A stretch of DNA of 64,000 nucleotides. Source: Pantoea eucalypti (GTDB taxonomy: Bacteria > Pseudomonadota > Gammaproteobacteria > Enterobacterales > Enterobacteriaceae). This document shows, one piece after another, positions 1 to 8,078 of this stretch. Made by a program: the position numbers and the translations under genes. The stretch covers positions 124,001 to 188,000 of the forward strand of contig NZ_CP045721.1 in assembly GCF_009646115.1 (NCBI RefSeq), read 5' to 3'. How positions within the stretch are numbered: position 1 is the stretch's first letter; every line of letters starts with the position of its first letter. A model generated the notes under the pieces. That model was not told the origin of the DNA and did not search any database. It saw only the letters and a program-made list of their open reading frames with translations.

Positions 1-56
1 CTACGAGTCCCTTATTCCGCAATTGCAGAGCACTGAAAAAGGGATGCGATAACATC

Positions 57-383
57 ATGCCTAATCTGACTTTTTATTTTTCTGAAAACCACGCTGACCG
101 GTTCAAAAATCTCTGCGATTTTACCGACGCATGCAGCGCCCTCTGCTGTGACATCCTCGGCGCAGACCGCGAAAATGTGCATATCATTTTTATTGTTGTA
201 AAACCGGGCTGTGGGCAGCCGGTGTACGCCGAGCTCTTTTATCGGCTGACAACATTGAGAACCCCTGAAGTGATGGAGAATTTTATGCGAGAACTGGATG
301 TTGTCACCCAACACACCTCTGGTCTGACGGCCCGAATACGCTGCTTTGGCTCACAAGCAGAACACCTTTTCGCCCGCAACTGA
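57..383 (+). CDS. Tautomerase-superfamily-like protein
   Basis: A 108-residue protein beginning Met-Pro-Asn-Leu, so removal of the initiator Met would expose an N-terminal proline, the catalytic base of the tautomerase superfamily (4-oxalocrotonate tautomerase, CHMI, MSAD). The length fits the longer CHMI/MIF-like branch. There is no signal peptide or membrane segment, so it should be cytoplasmic. It is followed at once by a metallo-beta-lactamase-fold gene in the same direction, 13 bp downstream, suggesting a two-gene unit. The substrate cannot be told. The ribosome-binding site is weak, and the gene lies close to the left edge, so an upstream partner may be missing. The family call rests on the Pro-1 start and size, not on a clear match. 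Confidence 0.55.
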   Translation: MPNLTFYFSENHADRFKNLCDFTDACSALCCDILGADRENVHIIFIVVKPGCGQPVYAELFYRLTTLRTPEVMENFMRELDVVTQHTSGLTARIRCFGSQAEHLFARN

Positions 384-396
384 CCCCGAGGTCGTG

Positions 397-1224
397 ATGA
401 TCAATCCTTTTCCGTTCCGCCAGGTTGGCGATTTTCAGATAACCGCGCTAAGTGACGGCACGATAAATGCCAGTCTGGAGCTGCTATCAGGTATTGAAAA
501 CGCTGATGCGGACGCTATTCAGTACCGTGCCGGAATCGATAAACCCGGTGATATCCATATTAACTGTTACCTTATTCGCGGCCGTGGACGGGTGATGCTG
601 GTTGATGCTGGCCCCGGCGCGCCGGGACACCTTATGGCAAATCTTGCTGCATTGGGCGTCCGCCCTGATGACGTGGATACCGTTTTATTAACGCACTGCC
701 ATCCGGATCATATTGGAGGCCTGCTCGATGCTGAAAAAGAGCCGGTTTTTAAATGCGCTGAAATTATTCTGCACCCTCTCGAAGCGCAGTACTGGCGGGA
801 TGATAAAAAACGCGAAATGGCGAATGAGCGCGGGCAGCGTAATTTTTTGCTGGTACGGCAAACCTTAAATGTTTATGCCCCAAACATCCGCTTTTTCAAC
901 GGTGGGAAAATAGCCGAAGAGATTCTTCCAGTATTTTTACCAGGCCACACGCCTGGGCATACCGGTTTTCGCATCGATTCCGGGAATGAGAGATTATTAA
1001 TATGGGGTGATATTGTCCACTACCCGCATATTCAGTCAGCACAACCGGCTGTTTCAATTTTATTCGACGTCGATCCTGCTCAGGCCGGGGAGACACGTAA
1101 AAAAATAATGGAACAAGCGGTCAGCGAGAAACTGCTCATTGCAGGCATGCATTTAAATCAGGCAGGATTTGCCCGTGTTCACAGGGATGGGAGTACATAC
1201 CGCATCTTCTATTCAGATGAATAA
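397..1224 (+). CDS. MBL-fold metallo-hydrolase
   Basis: A 275-residue hydrolase of the metallo-beta-lactamase fold. The hallmark HxHxDH zinc motif is present as HCHPDH at residues 100-105, followed by a second histidine motif (LPGHTPGHTGF) and the late Asp/His ligands in GDIVHYPHI. No signal peptide is seen, so it is probably a cytoplasmic lactonase-like or thioester-cleaving enzyme. An in-frame TTG at 346 overlaps the upstream gene. I prefer ATG 397 because GAGG lies at 388-391 with good spacing just after the upstream stop. The upstream neighbour is a tautomerase-like protein. The substrate is unknown. Confidence 0.85.
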   Translation: MINPFPFRQVGDFQITALSDGTINASLELLSGIENADADAIQYRAGIDKPGDIHINCYLIRGRGRVMLVDAGPGAPGHLMANLAALGVRPDDVDTVLLTHCHPDHIGGLLDAEKEPVFKCAEIILHPLEAQYWRDDKKREMANERGQRNFLLVRQTLNVYAPNIRFFNGGKIAEEILPVFLPGHTPGHTGFRIDSGNERLLIWGDIVHYPHIQSAQPAVSILFDVDPAQAGETRKKIMEQAVSEKLLIAGMHLNQAGFARVHRDGSTYRIFYSDE

Positions 1225-1328
1225 GCAGATATGCCTGAGGAGCACACCCATGTTTAAGACCGTTCAATATCATCAATGTCCGCTTCTGGCACAGGGTAGG
1301 TCGCCCCCAAAAGTTTCTCCAAAATAAA

Positions 1329-1356
1329 AAGTGACCTTATTCACATAAAGTCACTT
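1329..1356. terminator. Hairpin between convergent genes
   Basis: An inverted repeat with arms AAGTGACCTTAT and ATAAAGTCACTT around a 4-base loop, one mismatch in 12 bp. It lies between the MBL hydrolase (+) and sitD (-), which converge here, so a bidirectional terminator is the likely role. Confidence 0.6.
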
Positions 1357-1434
1357 CAGATAGATTTTAGCCTGATGAGAACGGGAAGCCTGCACTCAAA
1401 TCAGTGCCTTACTCCTTTCTTCGTGGTCAGCATC

Positions 1435-2286
1435 TTACCCAGCCCGGCCGCCTTCGCGAAGTGTAAGACGTGCCAGCTGCCGGGATTTTCGCCCCGCTAC
1501 CACCATCGCCACAACAAACACCAGCGCAAACAACACAACGATCGTTGGCGCTGGGGCGCTGTCGATAAAGAACGAGAGGTAAACCCCACTCAGCGACACC
1601 AACACCGAAACCACGACCGCCACCAGTAACGCATGCGAAAAACGACGGGTGAGAAGCACCGCAATAGCGCCAGGTGCTATCAGCAGAGAAATTGACAGGA
1701 TAATCCCCACCGCTTTCAGCGTCGCCACAATGGTCAATGAAACCATGCAGAGCAGCCCGTAATGCAGCCAGCGCGCCGGTAAGCCAGAGACCTGAGCCTG
1801 CTGCGGGTCGAAGCTGAACAACATGAAGTCACGCCACTTCACCGCAATCACCATTACGATGACCGCTGCGATAACAAATGTCTGAAAAATATCCGCGCCA
1901 GTAATGCCCAGCATGTCCCCAAACAGAATGTGATCGAGATGCACTTCAGGTTTCACGGCGATATACAGGATTAGCCCCACAGCGAACATGCCAGAGAAGA
2001 CGATGCCCAGCACCGTATCCTGTTTGATACGGCTGTTGTCCTGCAAAAAACCGCTGGCGACAGCGCAGAAGAGACCCGCGACGAACGCGCCCACCCCCAG
2101 CGGCAGCCCCACCATCCAGGCGAGCACAATGCCGGGAAACACCGCATGGCTCATGGCATCGCCCATCAACGCCCAGCCTTTCAGCACCAGAAATACTGAC
2201 AGCAACGAACAGGGGATGGCTACCACCAGCGCGATGAGTAACGCACTGTTCATAAAAGCGAACTGGAAAGGTTCTAAAATCCACAT
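1435..2286 (-). CDS. sitD: Mn/Fe ABC transporter permease SitD
   Basis: A 283-residue integral inner-membrane permease of the ABC-3 (ZnuB/MntB) family with about eight hydrophobic stretches. It pairs with SitC to form the channel for Mn(II)/Fe(II) uptake, driven by SitB and fed by SitA. It is the last gene of sitABCD, and its ATG shares one base with the sitC stop (TGATG), indicating translational coupling. The N-terminus matches SitC closely in pattern (short cytoplasmic lead, then a GD-AMSHAVFPG motif equivalent to GDALSHSIVPG in SitC), as expected for paralogous subunits. A hairpin lies downstream at 1329-1356. Confidence 0.92.
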   Translation of the reverse strand: MWILEPFQFAFMNSALLIALVVAIPCSLLSVFLVLKGWALMGDAMSHAVFPGIVLAWMVGLPLGVGAFVAGLFCAVASGFLQDNSRIKQDTVLGIVFSGMFAVGLILYIAVKPEVHLDHILFGDMLGITGADIFQTFVIAAVIVMVIAVKWRDFMLFSFDPQQAQVSGLPARWLHYGLLCMVSLTIVATLKAVGIILSISLLIAPGAIAVLLTRRFSHALLVAVVVSVLVSLSGVYLSFFIDSAPAPTIVVLFALVFVVAMVVAGRKSRQLARLTLREGGRAG

Positions 2287-3146
2287 CAGCCAGGCTCCTC
2301 ATCAGGTTGCTGGCAGCTGCGACGCCGGTTAGCCAGCAAGCCATGTTTCGGCGCAAACACAAACGCCAGCAGGAACAGCAACGTCTGCGCCACCACAATG
2401 ATGCCGCCCGTTGCGCCATCTAAGTAGTAACTCACCCATGCACCGAGGAAACTGGTGATGCTGCCAATCGCGACGGCAATCATCAGCAGACGCGGAAAGC
2501 GATCGGTGAGCAGCCACGCCGTTGCGCCCGGTGTTACCACCAGACAGATCACCAGGAACGCGCCGACCGTTTGCAGCGCCGCCACGGTTGAGACTGCCAG
2601 CAGCGTAAAAAACAGAACTTTCAGGCGTTCAGGCCGTAATCCGATGGCGCGTGCGTGATTTTCATCAAAAAAGGTGACCATCAGGTCTTTCCACTTAAAC
2701 AGCAGTATGATGATCGACAGTCCGCCAATCAGCGCCAGCTGAAGGATATCCGCGGGCGCAATCGCCAGAATATTGCCCAGCACAATTGTCTGAATGTTCA
2801 CGGCTGTCGGATTGAGCGACACCATAAACAGCCCGAGACCAAAGAATGAAGAGAAGATGAGACCGATGATCGCATCTTCTTTTAATCGGGTGCGCTGATT
2901 AAGCAGCAGCATGCTGCCCGCCGCCAGACCACCTGAGAGAAATGCCCCCAGCGCAAACGGCAGCCCCAGCATGTAAGCGCCTGCAACACCCGGCACGATA
3001 GAGTGAGAAAGGGCATCACCAATCAGCGACCAGCCTTTCAGCATGAGGTAGCAGGAGAGAAATGCGCAGAGTCCGCCAACCATAGCGGAGACCCACATCG
3101 CGTTGAGCATGTAGTGATAGCCAAAAGGCTCCAGTAGCAGTTCCAT
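2286..3146 (-). CDS. sitC: Mn/Fe ABC transporter permease SitC
   Basis: A 286-residue polytopic ABC-3 family permease, the first of two homologous channel subunits. The GDALSHSIVPGVAGAY segment is typical of this family and sits near the coupling region with the ATPase. The gene starts 2 bp after the sitB stop and overlaps sitD by one base, so the four genes form one tight operon. It acts in the inner membrane to move Mn(II) or Fe(II) inward. Nothing looks truncated. Confidence 0.92.
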   Translation of the reverse strand: MELLLEPFGYHYMLNAMWVSAMVGGLCAFLSCYLMLKGWSLIGDALSHSIVPGVAGAYMLGLPFALGAFLSGGLAAGSMLLLNQRTRLKEDAIIGLIFSSFFGLGLFMVSLNPTAVNIQTIVLGNILAIAPADILQLALIGGLSIIILLFKWKDLMVTFFDENHARAIGLRPERLKVLFFTLLAVSTVAALQTVGAFLVICLVVTPGATAWLLTDRFPRLLMIAVAIGSITSFLGAWVSYYLDGATGGIIVVAQTLLFLLAFVFAPKHGLLANRRRSCQQPDEEPG

Positions 3147-3148
3147 GG

Positions 3149-3964
3149 TCAGTTCCCATCTTCACGTGTCGTGCGAGGCGCAATAAAAGGCCGTTCGTCA
3201 TCAGTGATGATCTGATCGTCCAGCCCTTTCACCATGACATGACGCAGTACGCCGCTGAATGCGCGCTCAAGGTTTGCGGCAGTAAAGGTGGTCCGGGTCG
3301 GGCCGCTGGCCAGAACAGTGCCTTTAACCATGACGGTGTAATCGCAGAACTCGGTAACGGACCCCAGATTATGTGTGGAAACCAGCATGGTCTTGCCTTC
3401 ATCGCGCAACTCACCCAGCAGACTGATGATTCTGGCCTCTGTCTGAACGTCCACGCCGGTAAACGGCTCATCCAGCAGGATAACGCTGCCCTGCTGGGCA
3501 ATGGCGCGTGCCAGGAATACCCTTTTCTTTTGCCCGCCAGAAAGCTCACCGATCTGACGATGGCGGTAGTCAAGCATATCGACCCGCGCCAGCGCCTCGC
3601 TGACAATCTGCTGGTCGTGCGGTTTAGGCCGGCGTAGCAGGCCCATATGACCGTAGCGCCCCATCATGACGACATCCTCAACCAGCACCGGAAAAGACCA
3701 ATCCACGTCTTCCGACTGTGGCACATAGGCTACAAGACTTTTGCGCAGTGCCTGGCGCGTCGGCATACCCAGCACCGAGATGCTGCCGCTGGCAAGCCGG
3801 ACAAAACCCATCAGCGCTTTAAACAACGTTGACTTACCTGAGCCATTCACGCCTACCAATGCCGCAATCGATCCGCCGGGTACGCGGAAACTGGCGCCAT
3901 GCAATGCGGTGTGACCGTTACGATAGGTCACGGTGACATCAGAAACCACGATGGTATCGGTCAT
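3149..3964 (-). CDS. sitB: Mn/Fe ABC transporter ATPase SitB
   Basis: A 271-residue ABC ATPase with Walker [10 protein letters not shown] at residues 38-46, signature LSGGQ at 141-145 and Walker B VILLDEP at 161-167, all intact. It energises the SitCD permease from the cytoplasmic face. The start codon overlaps the sitA stop by 4 bp (ATGA). Order and overlaps match chromosomal and plasmid sitABCD operons of enterobacteria. Confidence 0.94.
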   Translation of the reverse strand: MTDTIVVSDVTVTYRNGHTALHGASFRVPGGSIAALVGVNGSGKSTLFKALMGFVRLASGSISVLGMPTRQALRKSLVAYVPQSEDVDWSFPVLVEDVVMMGRYGHMGLLRRPKPHDQQIVSEALARVDMLDYRHRQIGELSGGQKKRVFLARAIAQQGSVILLDEPFTGVDVQTEARIISLLGELRDEGKTMLVSTHNLGSVTEFCDYTVMVKGTVLASGPTRTTFTAANLERAFSGVLRHVMVKGLDDQIITDDERPFIAPRTTREDGN

Positions 3965-4875
3965 TTTGCTCTCTCCCCCGCTTTAATGCCCTTGACCAGT
4001 GTCTCTGTGGTGACGCTAAGCAGATCAAGATAAGTCGGCACCGGTCCCTGAGCGGTGCTCAGTGAGTCAACGTAGAGCACGCCACCGTAATACGCACCGG
4101 TTTCCCTGGCGACCTGTCGGGCGGGCTTATCCGATACCGTGCTTTCGCTGAACACCGCCGGAATTGCATTTTTTTTCACCTGATCAATGACGTTTCTTAC
4201 CTGTTGCGGCGTGCCTTGCTGGTCAGCATTAACAGGCCAGAGATAGAGTTCTTTCATACCCAGATCACGTGCCAGATAGGAAAAAGCGCCTTCGCTGGTG
4301 ACCATCCAGCGCTTATCCGCTGGAATCCCGGCAATCTGTTGCCGTAATGGATCCAGCGCTGCGGTGATTTTTTGCTTATAGGCTGCTGCGTTCTGACGAT
4401 AGATATCCCCATTAGCGGGGTCATATTTCATCAGTGCGTCGCGAATGTTATCGACATAGATCAGTGCATTGTCCGGGGACATCCACGCGTGAGGATTTGG
4501 TTTTCCGTTGTAGGGCCCCTCGCTAATTCCCATTGGTTCTACACCAGCAGAGACCACGACTTCCGGAACACCATCCAGATGCTGGTAGAAGCGCTGAAAC
4601 CAGCGTTCGAGATTCAGCCCATTTGCCATGATGAGCTGCGCACCCTGGGCACGCTTAATATCGCCGGGCGTAGGCTGATATTCATGTATCTCAGCACCCG
4701 GTTTAGTAATGGAAGTGACTTCAGCAGCCTCGCCCGCCACGTTTTTCGCCATGTCAGCAATGACCGTAAACGTTGTCACAACCTTAAATTTTTCTGCTGC
4801 ATTACAACTGGCAGCCGTCACCAGAGTCAGCAGAGCACTCAGTAACAAGGTGGCTATTGGTTTTACTGTCGTCAT
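3961..4875 (-). CDS. sitA: Mn/Fe ABC transporter substrate-binding protein SitA
   Basis: A 304-residue periplasmic metal-binding protein of cluster A-I. It has a signal peptide (residues 1 to about 27, hydrophobic core then ...SCNAA). The four expected metal ligands of this family are visible: His64 (EIHEYQP), His129 (NPHAWMSP), Glu195 (TSEGAF) and Asp270 (YVDSL). It captures Mn(II)/Fe(II) for SitBCD. It is the first gene of the operon, behind two MntR-like palindromes. A cysteine in the signal region (Cys24) is not in a convincing lipobox, so a soluble periplasmic form is favoured. Confidence 0.94.
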   Translation of the reverse strand: MTTVKPIATLLLSALLTLVTAASCNAAEKFKVVTTFTVIADMAKNVAGEAAEVTSITKPGAEIHEYQPTPGDIKRAQGAQLIMANGLNLERWFQRFYQHLDGVPEVVVSAGVEPMGISEGPYNGKPNPHAWMSPDNALIYVDNIRDALMKYDPANGDIYRQNAAAYKQKITAALDPLRQQIAGIPADKRWMVTSEGAFSYLARDLGMKELYLWPVNADQQGTPQQVRNVIDQVKKNAIPAVFSESTVSDKPARQVARETGAYYGGVLYVDSLSTAQGPVPTYLDLLSVTTETLVKGIKAGERAK

Positions 4876-4913
4876 CAGAGCGGTCTCCAGAGTTGATTAA
4901 GAAAAGAGCATAA

Positions 4914-4947
4914 TTAGCATAGGCTATTCTTTATAGCACAGGCTATA
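4914..4947 (-). promoter_or_regulatory. Two tandem MntR-like operators of sitABCD
   Basis: Two palindromes in front of sitA. On the + strand, 4932-4947 reads TATAGC-ACAG-GCTATA (perfect) and 4914-4927 reads TTAGC-ATAG-GCTAT (one mismatch), with centres 19 bp apart. As I recall it, the enterobacterial MntR box is built on ATAGC-N4-GCTAT. This predicts repression of sitABCD by Mn-loaded MntR. No clear Fur box was seen. Confidence 0.8.
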
Positions 4948-5319
4948 CCGTTGAGGTAGCGCGTGGATGTGAAGTTTCTTCAGTTGTGAAGCCTGGATGT
5001 CAATTTCTGTAAGAAGTTGCTTTATTTTATTGATATACAATAATTTTTTTATTTCATGAACGCGTGCACAGTGAATTTATCTGGCGACTCTCTTCTTTTT
5101 CACGCCAGCAAAAATAAATGCAGAAGCGATTAACGTGTCAGGATAAAAGCAATCACCCTGCGCATTTAACAGAGGCAGGTGTATTAGCGAATTGCACAGG
5201 CATGACACATGCAACCCTCAACGATTAAAATAATATTATTGATAGGTAGAATTGATTAAGTTTCGTGAATTTTTTTGCTACAGTTAATGTTACTTACCGC
5301 AATCACACAGGAGGATATT

Positions 5320-5613
5320 TTGTATTTTTCCAGCGACGAAAAAGCGAATGTCATCATTGGCGAAGCTGCAATGAACCTGTTTAATGCCGGTCAGGAAGTG
5401 AACGTTGAACTTTTGATTAATGAGCTAAAAGTGATGGCTGGATCTGAAGTGAATGATAATCGTCTTGAGCAGATACAGCATGCGCGTCAATGGCTGATGG
5501 GGTTCAAAACTATCGGTTCCCGCAGCACCAGCCCCGCGAACTGGTTATCAACAACATTTGGTAAAGAACCTGCTGACCCGCTCTCCGCGGATGACATTTT
5601 CCTGAAGCATTAA
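5320..5613 (+). CDS. YmgA-like small connector protein (copy 1)
   Basis: A 97-residue protein starting at TTG 5320, with AGGAGG at 5309-5314 at ideal spacing. Upstream in-frame codons to 5275 lack a ribosome site and do not align. The N-terminus (YFSSDEKANVIIGEAAMNLFNAG) lines up residue by residue with the paralogue at 6300 (YRSEDEKLTDVMIGEAVLTLLKS), which supports the TTG start. The YmgA/AriR family in E. coli comprises small proteins that feed into the RcsC/RcsB phosphorelay and biofilm control. The C-terminal 35 residues are an extra tail not shared with the paralogue. A hairpin follows at 5633. Confidence 0.75.
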   Translation: MYFSSDEKANVIIGEAAMNLFNAGQEVNVELLINELKVMAGSEVNDNRLEQIQHARQWLMGFKTIGSRSTSPANWLSTTFGKEPADPLSADDIFLKH

Positions 5614-5632
5614 CCTTACCCACGCCTGTTTA

Positions 5633-5654
5633 CCGACCTGCCTGTACAGGTCGG
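5633..5654 (+). terminator. Hairpin after YmgA-like copy 1
   Basis: CCGACCTG and CAGGTCGG form an 8-bp perfect stem around a 6-base loop, 20 bp after the stop codon at 5613. No strong T-run follows, so termination efficiency is uncertain. Confidence 0.5.
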
Positions 5655-5858
5655 AGCACTTTAGCAGTGAAAACCGTACAGGTATTTGGTACAATTTCCC
5701 CCCACCACACACTCTCTTAACTAATTGATTTAAATCAATAAGCACTTTTTGCACAAAAAAACTCACCTCAAAAACCCAAAATTCTGTACAAGAATTCTAA
5801 AGATGTATAACTTGCACAACCTGTGAGCGATACATTTTAACCACCTGAGGACACCCAC

Positions 5859-6104
5859 ATGCGCCAGAACGGACAAGCCCCTGAAGCAATTAGCGATATT
5901 GCCCATTACTTCAATCAGGCTAACTCCCCTTCGCAACAGGAGACGCTGGGCTCAGTTGTTGTGGAAATTCTGCGTGCAGGGCATAGCCTGAGTCGTAAAG
6001 CGATTTGCAGTAAACTGTTGCGACGCCTTGAACTTGCCGCAACACCTGAAGAAGAGCGTCATCTGCACGAGCTCATTGCATTGCTTTTCCGTCGTGAAAG
6101 CTAA
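5859..6104 (+). CDS. ycgZ: YcgZ-family connector protein
   Basis: An 81-residue protein that closely matches my memory of E. coli YcgZ: shared core IxxYFxxAN..QQETLG..V.EIL..G..LSRKxxCxKLLxRLE. YcgZ is controlled by the BluR repressor and BLUF protein BluF and acts with YmgA/AriR on the Rcs phosphorelay. No bluR or bluF gene is in this window. Expression from its own promoter is likely because the gene is preceded by about 245 bp of noncoding DNA. A GAGGA ribosome site lies 9 bp before the ATG. Confidence 0.85.
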   Translation: MRQNGQAPEAISDIAHYFNQANSPSQQETLGSVVVEILRAGHSLSRKAICSKLLRRLELAATPEEERHLHELIALLFRRES

Positions 6105-6299
6105 TGCAAACACGGATTGATAGTCGCCAGTGATAGTCATTACAGTTTTTCAGGATGCCCGATTTAGTCACGCCGCCAGGATGGTTTACCCTAGTTAAAA
6201 AGCCCAGTACTGCTTTCCCGTATCAGGTGCATCTCTTCGCACCTGCAGAGAGATACGGACCCGCAGCATGGCCATTGATTCGCAATCAGAGAAGCCAGT

Positions 6300-6593
6300 A
6301 TGTACAGAAGTGAAGATGAGAAACTGACAGATGTCATGATAGGTGAAGCCGTCCTGACATTGCTCAAGTCAGACAAATCGGTATCCAGTAATGCCCTGAT
6401 AGAACAGCTTGAACTCATGGCTGCGGATGCTGATGACAGTGAAAAAGTAACCGTTATTCGTAAAGCCATCACTGAAGTCCGTAATGGCATGGTTGCTGCG
6501 CGCAAACGCGTTAAGGGTGACAGCGCTGAGCGTGATAATAAGTCACATCGCATGAACAGCGATGGCCCGCCCGATGGTTCGAAAAAACACTGA
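6300..6593 (+). CDS. YmgA-like small connector protein (copy 2)
   Basis: A 97-residue homologue of E. coli YmgA in position (after ycgZ, before ariR) and in sequence pattern: an acidic N-terminus, IGEAVLxLLKS, then NALIEQLELMA, as in a YmgB/AriR-type three-helix fold. The last 25 residues are polar and basic and probably disordered. Its close relative at 5320 lies upstream of ycgZ, so this plasmid carries a duplicated ymgA-like gene. It probably acts by protein-protein contact with Rcs components. This is inferred from E. coli work on the family. Confidence 0.75.
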   Translation: MYRSEDEKLTDVMIGEAVLTLLKSDKSVSSNALIEQLELMAADADDSEKVTVIRKAITEVRNGMVAARKRVKGDSAERDNKSHRMNSDGPPDGSKKH

Positions 6594-6753
6594 TTGAAGG
6601 GTTAGATACCTGAATTACGCGGCTAGTTTAACCGAAGCGGCAGCCTGAAAAAGAAATGTTTTACGGCTGGTTGGGCAAAACGAAAACAGCGTCTACACTC
6701 GTTTTGACTATTCACATTGCTTCTGACTAATTTTCTTCAGAGAATGAAAAATC

Positions 6754-7008
6754 ATGCAACACTCTTCATCAGATTCAACCATCATTGATTATTTTCGTAG
6801 CGAAGGCGATTTACTTGCTCCTGAAACAGAACTGCTGGGCGGTGTCATTCGTGACATTGTGGCCGACCAGGGGCGCGTAACGAATAAAGCGATTATCCTT
6901 TATTTGATTGCTGAACTTGAATGCACCTCCGATGTGGTCAGAATGGATGTGCTGCGTAAAACGCTGGAAATCGTTGTTGGCCGAACACCTGACGATACCG
7001 GCTTCTGA
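6754..7008 (+). CDS. ariR: AriR/YmgB biofilm and acid-resistance connector
   Basis: An 84-residue protein matching E. coli AriR (YmgB) through most of its length: xYFRSxGxLLxxExxxLG near the start and a C-terminal TSDxxxxDVxRKTLEIVxxxTxDD block. AriR is a small all-helical dimer linked to biofilm repression, acid resistance and Rcs signalling. With ycgZ and a ymgA-like gene in the same order as the E. coli ycgZ-ymgA-ariR cluster, orthology of the module is well supported. A strong hairpin follows at 7013-7036. Confidence 0.85.
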   Translation: MQHSSSDSTIIDYFRSEGDLLAPETELLGGVIRDIVADQGRVTNKAIILYLIAELECTSDVVRMDVLRKTLEIVVGRTPDDTGF

Positions 7009-7012
7009 TTCA

Positions 7013-7036
7013 CTGACCTGCGGTAACGCAGGTCAG
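7013..7036 (+). terminator. Hairpin closing the ycgZ-ymgA-ariR cluster
   Basis: CTGACCTGCG and CGCAGGTCAG make a perfect 10-bp stem with a GTAA tetraloop, just after the ariR stop. Only a short mixed GTTAACT tract follows, not a full T-run. Confidence 0.6.
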
Positions 7037-7480
7037 GTTAACTGCTTGTCGAACCGCTAATTCTCATTCATTTCCCTGCGTCATTCTCCTTCTCCCTTCT
7101 CACGATTTTATTTCCCATAATCGACCTGTAAAAAGAGTGCGTCCAGTGATGTTGCAGGAACTTCATATTAATGATTACCGTTAAACCTATTTCCTGACGA
7201 AAATAAGCTTTCCGAAAATAATAACGATAACAGAGCAGATTACCGCTTCAGTAATTAAACCCTTGCCATTTTCTCTGGCCAGCAATCTCAATAGCCTTTT
7301 TGATTTATATTTTTCAGAAGGTGAGAAAGCGTTTTATATGATCCTGAAGATCAAAACCAGGGGCAGCCATAATCATCAGAAAACGGATTTCGGGCACCTT
7401 ATTCTCGCTGAAGTGAATCGATGCCGGTGAATGAACAGGACAGGCGTCAGGGATGGCGCCAAAAACCGGCGCCATCAACC
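7037..7480. other. Noncoding spacer
   Basis: About 440 bp, AT-rich in its second half, between ariR and the convergent connector gene. I see no convincing coding frame, RNA gene or repeat. It could hold the terminator of the gene at 7481. Confidence 0.4.
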
Positions 7481-7675
7481 TCAATGCATCTTGCGGGTGA
7501 AAAAGGCTATCGCTTCCTGACACAGTGATTTAAGCCTGCTGTCACGGGTTTCTTCGCTCAGTCTGAACAGAGCGTCCGTAATATCGTGAAAATGAACTGG
7601 CTCTCCCGCCTTGATCAAATCACTAACTACCGCGCCAACCAGCGCACGGATTTCATTATCGTTGTCGTACTTCAC
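7481..7675 (-). CDS. AriR-family small protein, divergent member
   Basis: A 64-residue protein from GTG 7675, chosen because GGAGG sits five bases upstream. The longer ATG form from 7699 would place this ribosome site inside the gene. The pattern (EIRALVGAVVSDLIKAGEPVHFHDITDALFRLSEET...LCQEAIAFF) matches the two-helix core of the YmgA/AriR set next door (IGEAVLTLLKS...ALIEQLELMA...VIRKAI). It is on the opposite strand, converging on the ariR cluster, and is the fifth member in 2.4 kb. Its function is inferred only from the family resemblance. Confidence 0.6.
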   Translation of the reverse strand: MKYDNDNEIRALVGAVVSDLIKAGEPVHFHDITDALFRLSEETRDSRLKSLCQEAIAFFTRKMH

Positions 7676-8078
7676 ACGACCTCCCGACAGTGTATGCATA
7701 TACAGTCTATCACTAGCAGGAGGTAAAAAACAAAAAAGTGGTTTTTGTAAAAATATAAGCGAAGCGGCAAAGAGGTTACTATTTATACACTCACGGGATA
7801 TTATCTTGCTTTATATTTGCCCGCTGTAACCCTTAACTTATAAATTGCTAAAATGGGGTTATCATCGCCGTAATCTAATTTCACTGTGACTGACCTTAAC
7901 CAAAGCGCCCTATCCCTAAAACAGAAGCCCGGCAGAATCTGATTATAAAAAATGTTCTCTCGAATCGCCGCAGGCTTGAGGGTCTGGAATATCCTGAACT
8001 GCGATTGTCAAATCACCATCCGAAAACAGCCCGCAGTGTGATAAAACTACTTTCATTCGCCGGCATCCCGAGTAGCAC

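Noticed and set aside
1242..1328. Short frame starting ATG 1250 after the MBL gene
   Set aside because: About 26 codons, no family, and it runs into the terminator hairpin. It may be a gene-start remnant but cannot be supported.
7314..7523. 69-residue minus-strand frame after ariR
   Set aside because: It overlaps the 3' end of the fifth connector gene in another frame, has no ribosome site and no family likeness.
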